This document shows, in pieces, positions 58,943-64,000 of a stretch of DNA of 64,000 nucleotides. Origin of the DNA: Actinomadura citrea (GTDB taxonomy: Bacteria > Actinomycetota > Actinomycetes > Streptosporangiales > Streptosporangiaceae); the NCBI RefSeq assembly GCF_013409045.1, contig NZ_JACCBT010000001.1, positions 248,001-312,000 on the forward strand, in the 5' to 3' direction. The notes beneath the pieces were generated by a model, which worked only from the letters and a program-made list of their open reading frames with translations, searched no databases and was not told the origin of the DNA. Every line of letters begins with the position of its first letter. Positions within the stretch are counted from its first letter, which is position 1. The translations under genes were made by a program, and so were the position numbers.

Positions 58943-61168
58943 GTGCCGGAGGGCGATGAAGCGTCGTTTCTCGGGGAGTTCGGTCAACGGCTGCACAGTG
59001 GCGACCTCGGTGTCGTGTGCGATGCGTTGAGCGACTACCAGCAGGCGCAGGCCGACACCAGATGGGGAGTGGACAACCCGTACCGGCCGCTGAACAACGA
59101 GGTGCTCTTCGTCGCCCGCGACCTCCTGGACCGGTCGTCCACGCTCGACGACGAGAACCGGCAACGGGCGATCTCCTGGTCGCTCACCGCGGTGTGGCAT
59201 CTCGGTGAAGACGAGGACGCCGACCGGATCGCCGAGATTCTGGAAACCACCTCGGACCCCGGGCTGCGGGAGGAAGGGCTGATGGCCGCGTCCACTGCTC
59301 TCGAGGACGCGGAGGAGCCGAACCCTCGGCTCCTGGCGGCCGTCCGCGCGATCGCCCTCGACGAGGGCCTGGACGCGCGGGACCGCGGCTCCGCGATCCA
59401 TGCCCTGGGCTCTCTCGACATGCCCGAGGTGGACGCGCTCTTCATACGCCTTACCGGGTCCGGCGACCTCAAGGTCCAGGTCAGTGCCGCCGGGCAGCTG
59501 ACATCGCCCAAGAAGATCCGTGTGCACCGCGAGCTGCTCCAGCAGCTCGTCGACTCCTGGCCGGAGGACGCGGGCCCCTTTTCGAGGGACGTTCGTGATG
59601 CGCTGGTGGGCTTCCACAGCACGTACTGGAAGGACGCCCACCTGGACGATCCGGCCCTCCGGAACGCTCACGACGAGCTGCGGTTCCCGCTGACCGACGA
59701 GACGTGCCTGGAGGCGTTCACCACGCTGCTGCGCAGCGACGACCCGGTCGCCGTGGGCATCGCGCTCGACCACTACGAGCACTGGGAGGGGCTGCGGCAC
59801 GTCCTGGACGACTCCGACCTGGCGGACGCCTGCCTGCCGGAGGTTCTGGAGCGCGCCCGCGAGGTGCTCCGCCGTCCGATCTCGCCCGCCGAGGTGAGCG
59901 CGCTGAACATGATCGGGGCGCAGCACGCGGAACCGGGTGACACCGACCTGCTGGTGGACATCCTCGGCCGGACGGATTCCGACACCGTCCGGTACAGGGC
60001 CGTCTGGATGGCGTACGGGCTCTTCGACGAGGCCGGGACCGCGGACGCCCGGCTCGTCGAGGCGGTGAGCGGTGCGATCTTCGGCCCGTCCTCCCAGGGC
60101 ACCAGGGAGGCGGCGATCCGGATCCTGGCCGACGGGCTCGGCGCGGGCGCCGACGACGTCCTTCTGCGTGCGATCCGCGAGGGGGAGCCGGACGTGCAGG
60201 TGCACGCGGTCTCCTACCTGGTGAAGACCGGCGGCCTGGACCGCCACCGTGCGGTCATGGAAGAACTGGCCGAAAGCTGGGAGGAGCGTCCTCCGGTGCG
60301 CTTCTGGGGCCAGAATCCCATCGACCTGGTCTTCGGGAAGCCCCACAGCGTTCACTGGGAGGGGCACCGGCTGCAGGACCCGGACCTGCGTCGCGCGCAC
60401 AGAAGGCTGCGCCTCCCCACGGCGGACGAGTCATACCACGTCGCCATGCGCACGATGCTGGAAAGCGGTGACGTGGCCGCCGTCGGCATCGCCCTGGACC
60501 ATTGGTGGGACTCGGAAGGCGCCCTCGCGCGAGGTGGTGAAGAGGCACGGCGACCGGCGAGGACGCTCGTCCACACGCTGATCCAGGAGATCTTGCGGCA
60601 GCCGCAGTCCCCGCCCGAGCTCAGCCGCGAGTACGGTCCCCTCGCAGCCCACCTCACCGCCCTGTCCGCGCTGGGGGTCGCGGCGAAGGACGACCTGTCC
60701 GTGCTCGCCGACTCGCTCCAGTGCGCCGACTCGCTCCGCGGCCAGGTCCTCGACACCGTGAGGGACGTGCTCCGATCCGTCGACCACTCCCACCCCCGGC
60801 TCGTCCAGGCCCTTGGGGACATCGCGTGCGACGAAGCCGTCCCGATGAGCGAGCGCAATCAGGCCATGTATCTGCTGGGGGAGTTTCGGAGCGACAACTC
60901 CGTCGACGTCCTCTTGAGCGCGACCCGCTGCCCCGAACTGGAGATCCAGGCGGCCGCCGCCCTGGTCCTCGCACGTGACGAGACGTTCGACGAGCACCGT
61001 TCGATGATCCAGGCCCTCGCCGTGAGCTGGCCCGAGGAAGACGTCCCGACCGAAGTCATCGAGGTGCGCGAGCTTCTCGAAGACTCGGACGAAGACCAGG
61101 GCTCGGGCTCCTCGGCTCACCCGCCATCTGATGGTCCTCGCGGACGACTCGGGTTGCTCTCGTGGTGA
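58943..61168 (+). CDS. HEAT-repeat-like protein with three internal modules
   Basis: A 741-residue all-helical protein rich in Asp/Glu/Leu/Ala with HEAT/armadillo-like helix pairs (for example RDRGSAIHALGSLDMPEVDA and REAAIRILADGLGAGADDVL). Two segments are clear internal duplicates: about residues 208-300 (HLDDPALRNAHDELRFPLTD ... AVGIALDHYEHWEG) and 450-540 (RLQDPDLRRAHRRLRLPTAD ... AVGIALDHWWDSEG). A three-fold marker x-H-R-x5-L-x-x-S-W-x-E recurs near residues 193, 434 and 692. No catalytic motif, signal or membrane span. GTG 58943 has GGAGGAGG 5 nt upstream. It is probably a protein-protein scaffold; it follows tRNA-Ser. Confidence 0.8.
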   Translation: MPEGDEASFLGEFGQRLHSGDLGVVCDALSDYQQAQADTRWGVDNPYRPLNNEVLFVARDLLDRSSTLDDENRQRAISWSLTAVWHLGEDEDADRIAEILETTSDPGLREEGLMAASTALEDAEEPNPRLLAAVRAIALDEGLDARDRGSAIHALGSLDMPEVDALFIRLTGSGDLKVQVSAAGQLTSPKKIRVHRELLQQLVDSWPEDAGPFSRDVRDALVGFHSTYWKDAHLDDPALRNAHDELRFPLTDETCLEAFTTLLRSDDPVAVGIALDHYEHWEGLRHVLDDSDLADACLPEVLERAREVLRRPISPAEVSALNMIGAQHAEPGDTDLLVDILGRTDSDTVRYRAVWMAYGLFDEAGTADARLVEAVSGAIFGPSSQGTREAAIRILADGLGAGADDVLLRAIREGEPDVQVHAVSYLVKTGGLDRHRAVMEELAESWEERPPVRFWGQNPIDLVFGKPHSVHWEGHRLQDPDLRRAHRRLRLPTADESYHVAMRTMLESGDVAAVGIALDHWWDSEGALARGGEEARRPARTLVHTLIQEILRQPQSPPELSREYGPLAAHLTALSALGVAAKDDLSVLADSLQCADSLRGQVLDTVRDVLRSVDHSHPRLVQALGDIACDEAVPMSERNQAMYLLGEFRSDNSVDVLLSATRCPELEIQAAAALVLARDETFDEHRSMIQALAVSWPEEDVPTEVIEVRELLEDSDEDQGSGSSAHPPSDGPRGRLGLLSW

Positions 61169-61210
61169 AATCGTCCGACTCGGGCGGAAGGGTTCGTTAC
61201 CCTCTTCGGC

Positions 61211-61375
61211 ATGTCGCAGACACCGCAGGATCCTGCAGGCACGACGCACCAGTTCCAGAACTTCGCCAGTCAGGCGCAGCCGGAGAAGTCCGGACCCAAT
61301 ATCGGCCTGATCGTCGGCATCGTCGCCGTGGTGGCCGTCGTCGCGGTCCTCGTGATCGCCCTGATGATGATGTGA
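61211..61375 (+). CDS. 54-residue C-tail-anchored membrane protein
   Basis: ATG 61211 to TGA 61375. The N-terminal 30 residues are polar (MSQTPQDPAGTTHQFQNFAS) and the C-terminal 24 a single hydrophobic span (IGLIVGIVAVVAVVAVLVIA) ending MMM. TACCCT lies 7 nt before the ATG, so a leaderless mRNA is likely; that, plus the clean tail anchor, supports a real gene. Function unknown. It converges on the VanY-like gene with only 3 nt between stops. Confidence 0.65.
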   Translation: MSQTPQDPAGTTHQFQNFASQAQPEKSGPNIGLIVGIVAVVAVVAVLVIALMMM

Positions 61376-61378
61376 CGC

Positions 61379-62125
61379 TCAGCGGCCCGAGCTGGAGAAG
61401 TGCTGGTAGTCGCGGGCACCGCTCCAGGTACCGCCCCAGCTCCAGCCGATCGAGGCGAACGCCTTGACGACCTTGTCGCCGGCGTGGATGACGCCCGGGT
61501 CGTCGTTCTTGCGATTCTTGTACTTGACGCAGTCCTTGTGGGCGACGCGCCCGTCCGCGTAGACGTACGGGTTCTGGCACGGATTGATGTCGACCGCGAG
61601 ACCGTAGGCGTGGTTGGAGAACGAACTCGACCCGGTCGCCTGGCGGCAGTTGAACGCCGAGGTGTTGTTCGCCTCGATCGAGTCGAAGTCGCTGCCCTTG
61701 TACTTGTCGACCGGCTGCATGCGCTCGATCGGGTAGCGCATGGCGTACAGCTTCCTGAACACCTTCACCAGGTCGTCGGCCGCCTTGGCGTTGACGACGA
61801 GCCGCCCACCGGTGTGCGGCTTGTCGTCCATCCCCCAGTAGGTCATCTCGATCATCCGGAGCCCGGACGGCGACACGGGGCAGCCGCGCCGCCACGAGTG
61901 GTCGAGGTCCCCGGCCGTGACCTTCTTGATCGTGGACTGGAAGCCCTGCTTGCTCGGCGACGGGGACGGCGACGGGGAGCCGGGCGCGGACGCGGTCGGC
62001 GGGGTCGCCGGAGGCGCCGACTCGCCCGAGTCGTCGCCGCCGCGGCCACATCCGGCCGCGGCGAGCGGCACGGTCAGCAGCGTGGCGAGGAAAGTCGCGG
62101 TTCCAATAGCCCCTCTACCTGGCAT
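61379..62125 (-). CDS. M15-type D-Ala-D-Ala carboxypeptidase-like lipoprotein
   Basis: A 248-residue exported peptidase. The signal peptide ends in lipobox-like AAGC (Cys 26), then a Ser/Pro linker (SPSPSPSPSKQG), then the VanY/M15 fold: SSSFSNHAYGLAVDINPCQN has the zinc His and Asp (S-x-H-x-x-G-x-A-x-D), and DYQHFS near the C-terminus the third zinc ligand His. Cysteines in GCPVSP, FNCRQA, PCQNP and HKDCVK may form disulfides. It should trim peptidoglycan stem peptides outside the membrane. The ATG start at 62125 lacks a strong Shine-Dalgarno. Confidence 0.88.
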   Translation of the reverse strand: MPGRGAIGTATFLATLLTVPLAAAGCGRGGDDSGESAPPATPPTASAPGSPSPSPSPSKQGFQSTIKKVTAGDLDHSWRRGCPVSPSGLRMIEMTYWGMDDKPHTGGRLVVNAKAADDLVKVFRKLYAMRYPIERMQPVDKYKGSDFDSIEANNTSAFNCRQATGSSSFSNHAYGLAVDINPCQNPYVYADGRVAHKDCVKYKNRKNDDPGVIHAGDKVVKAFASIGWSWGGTWSGARDYQHFSSSGR

Positions 62126-62288
62126 CTTTGCAGCATACGCAGGTCACCGGGTGCGCGCGGCGGGCCGGGTATTCGCTACGGTGCGTTTGAAGGCGCGCCC
62201 GCCGGAAAAGGGCCGGGACGGACGGGCCGTGATCCCCAACCATCCGCCGGGCATGTCGCCCGGTGGCGTCCGGCCCCAGGGAGCCGGC

Positions 62289-62711
62289 ATGGCGGAACCT
62301 CAGGAGAGGGACCTCCCCAGCCTCGAAGACGAGATCTTCGCGGTCGCGCACAGCGTGGAGGTCGAGCAGGCGGCGCATGCGCAGCCTCTGTTGCAGACAG
62401 AGAGGGCGCAGGTCGCCGCAGAGCGCGCGCGGGCGTTCCTCGGCCGGGACGTGAAGGCGCTGGCGGCCGGCATTGCGGCCTTCGTCTTCGTCGACGCCGT
62501 GATGATGTACCCGCCGCTGATGATGAGCCGCAGGCCCAGCCTGCTGCCGCAGTTCGTGACGCTGCTGGTGCTGGCGTTCGGGCTCGGAGGCCTGCTCGCC
62601 TGGAAGGTCGGCGGGCGGTGGCGGACGTTCGGCATCGGGATGATGCTCGCCTGGGGCCTGCTGACCCTGCTGTCCGTCGGGTTCCTGACCGGCGTGACCG
62701 CCCCGCTCTAG
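62289..62711 (+). CDS. Membrane protein of unknown function
   Basis: A 140-residue protein. Residues 1-55 are acidic/helical and cytoplasmic (LPSLEDEIFAVAHSVEVEQA), followed by three spans (ALAAGIAAFVFVDAVMMYPP, LLPQFVTLLVLAFGLGGLLA, FGIGMMLAWGLLTLLSVGFL). ATG 62289 has AGGGAG 6 nt upstream; in-frame starts further upstream lack one. Its TAG stop overlaps the stop of the opposite MarR gene: both read the palindrome CTAG at 62708-62711. Not assigned to a family. Confidence 0.68.
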   Translation: MAEPQERDLPSLEDEIFAVAHSVEVEQAAHAQPLLQTERAQVAAERARAFLGRDVKALAAGIAAFVFVDAVMMYPPLMMSRRPSLLPQFVTLLVLAFGLGGLLAWKVGGRWRTFGIGMMLAWGLLTLLSVGFLTGVTAPL

Positions 62712-63169
62712 GACGGGCCGCCGAGGCGCTTGAGGACGACGCTGAACGCGCGCCCGATGGCCTCCAGATCCTGGGGCTCGACCACGTCGATGAAGAACGT
62801 CCGGACGACCTCGACGTGGTCGCGGGCGGCGCGCTCCAGCGCGGCGAAGCCCTCGTCGGTCAGGTGCGCGTAGACGCCGCGCTTGTCGTTCGGGCAGCTG
62901 TCCCGCTTGACCAGGCCCTTGGTCTCCAGGCGGGAGCAGGTGTGGGAGAGACGGCTGCGCGACTGGCTGGCGTTGTCGGCGAGCTCCGCCATCCGCAGCC
63001 GCCGGTCGGGCGCCTCCGACAGCCGGACGAGGATCTCGTACTCGGAGTTCGACAGGCCGTGCTTGGTCTTGAGATCGCGGTCCATGACCTCGGTGAGCCG
63101 GACGCTGCCGTCCACGTATGCCCGCCAATCGCGCTGCTGGGTGGCATCGAGCCAGCGAGGTTCGGTCAT
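62708..63169 (-). CDS. MarR family transcriptional regulator
   Basis: A 153-residue winged-helix regulator. LSNSEYEILVRLSEAPDRRL, MAELADNASQSRSRLSHTCS (recognition helix) and the wing SCPNDKRGVYAHLTDEG are standard. It includes two cysteines near DNA-binding elements (HTCSRLE, DSCPNDK), so thiol sensing is possible. ATG 63169 has TATACT (63181-63176) 6 nt upstream (leaderless). The operator GTTGAAGATTCAAC overlaps its -35 region, and a second copy lies before the divergent pirin gene. It probably represses itself and pirin. Confidence 0.93.
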   Translation of the reverse strand: MTEPRWLDATQQRDWRAYVDGSVRLTEVMDRDLKTKHGLSNSEYEILVRLSEAPDRRLRMAELADNASQSRSRLSHTCSRLETKGLVKRDSCPNDKRGVYAHLTDEGFAALERAARDHVEVVRTFFIDVVEPQDLEAIGRAFSVVLKRLGGPS

Positions 63170-63189
63170 GTCCCGAGTATAGACCATAT

Positions 63190-63203
63190 GTTGAAGATTC
63201 AAC
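63190..63203. promoter_or_regulatory. MarR operator 1 (GTTGAAG-ATTCAAC)
   Basis: A perfect 14-bp palindrome between the MarR -10 (TATACT) and its -35 region (AGTTGA, 63204-63199 on the minus strand, 17-nt spacing). Binding here would block MarR transcription. Confidence 0.75.
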
Positions 63204-63253
63204 TAACTCGCGCTATCTTCAGCCTAGCAGGACGGGTGCCTCCGTCCGAGGAA

Positions 63254-63273
63254 ATAGTTGAAGCATCAACTAT
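63254..63273. promoter_or_regulatory. MarR operator 2 (ATAGTTGA-N4-TCAACTAT)
   Basis: A perfect 20-bp palindrome with the same GTTGAAG-NN-TCAAC core as operator 1, 64 bp further on and 60 nt before the pirin start. Confidence 0.78.
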
Positions 63274-63332
63274 GTTGCAGGGACCAGTGCACCGCCCGAC
63301 CGCGGACGGACACCCGGACGAGGGAGAACCCG

Positions 63333-64000
63333 ATGCCTGCCGTGATGGCCGACCCGCTGACCCTGCCCCGCCTGCCGCTGCTGCCGCAGGAGGGCACCGA
63401 CTGGCGCCGCGTCGCGAAGGTCGTGACCGCCAAGCGCCACCTGGAGGGCGAGGGCTTCCAGGTCAGGCGCCCCTTCCCGGGCATCGACCTGTCCCTGGCC
63501 GACCCGTTCCTGCTCCTGGACCACATGGGCGCCGTCGAGTACGCGCCGGGCGAGGCGAAAGGCACCCCGTGGCATCCGCACCGGGGTTTCGAGACCGTCA
63601 CCTACATCATCGACGGGGCGTTCCAGCACCAGGACACCACCGGTGGCGGCGGCCTCATCGCCGACGGCGCCACGCAGTGGATGACGGCCGCGTCCGGGCT
63701 CCAGCACATCGAGCAGCCGCCGCCCGAGCTGGTGGCCAAGGGCGGCCTCTTCCACGGCATCCAGCTCTGGGTCAACCTGCCGCGCGCCCAGAAGTGGGTC
63801 CCGCCGCGCTACCAGGACATCGAGGCCCGCGACGTCAAGCTGCTCGCCGCCGACGACGGCTCGTCCCTCGTGCGCGTCATCGCCGGGTCGCTCGCCGGAT
63901 ACGACGGCCCCGGCGTCACCTACACGCCGATCAACTACCTGCACGCGACCGTCGCGCCCGGGGCGCGCCTGGCGCTGCCCTGGCCGCGCGACTTCAACGC
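63333..64000 (+). CDS. Pirin family protein (3' end outside window)
   Basis: 222 residues are visible of a bicupin pirin. HPHRGFETVTYIIDG (near residues 80-94) carries the N-terminal cupin metal His pair, and MTAASGLQHIEQPPPE the third His and the Glu region. Bacterial pirins bind Fe(II) and act as quercetin dioxygenases or redox-dependent modulators. ATG 63333 has GAGGGAG 7 nt upstream. Divergent from marR with two shared operators, a common arrangement for oxidant- or phenol-inducible pirins. The C-terminal cupin lies beyond the window. Confidence 0.93.
   Translation, partial: MPAVMADPLTLPRLPLLPQEGTDWRRVAKVVTAKRHLEGEGFQVRRPFPGIDLSLADPFLLLDHMGAVEYAPGEAKGTPWHPHRGFETVTYIIDGAFQHQDTTGGGGLIADGATQWMTAASGLQHIEQPPPELVAKGGLFHGIQLWVNLPRAQKWVPPRYQDIEARDVKLLAADDGSSLVRVIAGSLAGYDGPGVTYTPINYLHATVAPGARLALPWPRDFN

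Overview
The window is one stretch of a very GC-rich (roughly 72 percent) chromosome with strong third-position GC bias and many GTG starts. Gene content points to a filamentous actinobacterium, most like Actinomadura and relatives (Thermomonosporaceae). The main markers are a proteasome activator Bpa/PafE, a proline-rich ParA-like ATPase of the EspI type, a bifunctional deacetylase/glycosyltransferase, DUF4446, an actinobacterial Fpg/Nei protein with a CQTGG zinc finger, and many starts that look leaderless. The genus is inference; no rRNA is present.

Layout. 1-9.8 kb is a redox and efflux neighbourhood. It holds a CGNR zinc-finger fragment, an SDR, a MerR-controlled operon (enone reductase, MerR, FMN reductase, DHA2 exporter), a TetR/DHA2 exporter pair with twin operators, an XRE/MmyB regulator facing a SnoaL-like gene, and a HisI-like paralogue that has lost its metal-binding aspartates. 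10-17.4 kb carries a solute-binding lipoprotein, an ECF sigma factor with a membrane partner, a polysaccharide deacetylase/glycosyltransferase, a TenA-like protein, and an old yellow enzyme divergent from a MarR. 17.5-24 kb holds a copper operon (copZ, His-rich protein, copA), an Fpg/Nei glycosylase, a scramblase-like protein, a lipoprotein form of subtilisin inhibitor and a rhodanese. 24-33 kb has a TPP riboswitch with the HMP transporter cytX, a PAS-GAF-PAS histidine kinase, an ATP-binding anti-sigma-like protein, arginine deiminase, an MFS protein, a decayed ECF sigma fragment and a divergent second EF-Tu. 33-39 kb holds an EEP nuclease-like protein, an acyl-CoA ligase, an OmpR-type two-component system and a STAS protein. 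Two copies of a structured 142-bp repeat each begin 4 nt after a stop codon here. 39-47.4 kb is a glycan/envelope cluster (GT2, two GT-C membrane proteins, a membrane AlkP-like protein) followed by DUF4446, pheA and a FrnE-like DsbA protein. 47.5-64 kb contains tandem secreted paralogues, a methyltransferase, serS, a HAD phosphatase, bpa, a quinone oxidoreductase, the repeat-rich ParA-like protein, a cupin, tRNA-Ser(UGA), a triplicated HEAT-like protein, a VanY-like peptidase, and a MarR facing a pirin that runs off the window.

How it works together. Many local circuits are visible as a regulator plus palindromes in a divergent promoter: MerR (4.9 kb), TetR (6.3 kb), XRE (7.9 kb), MarR/OYE (16.9 kb), a CsoR-type copper operator (21.1 kb) and MarR/pirin (63.2 kb). 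Convergent gene pairs are usually separated by long perfect GC hairpins without T-tracts, or by the 142-bp repeat. At least 15 genes have a TANNNT-like -10 box 5-8 nt before the start codon, which indicates leaderless mRNAs.

No insertion sequence, transposase, integrase, CRISPR array or rRNA was seen. Nothing here is clearly a phage or a biosynthetic gene cluster.
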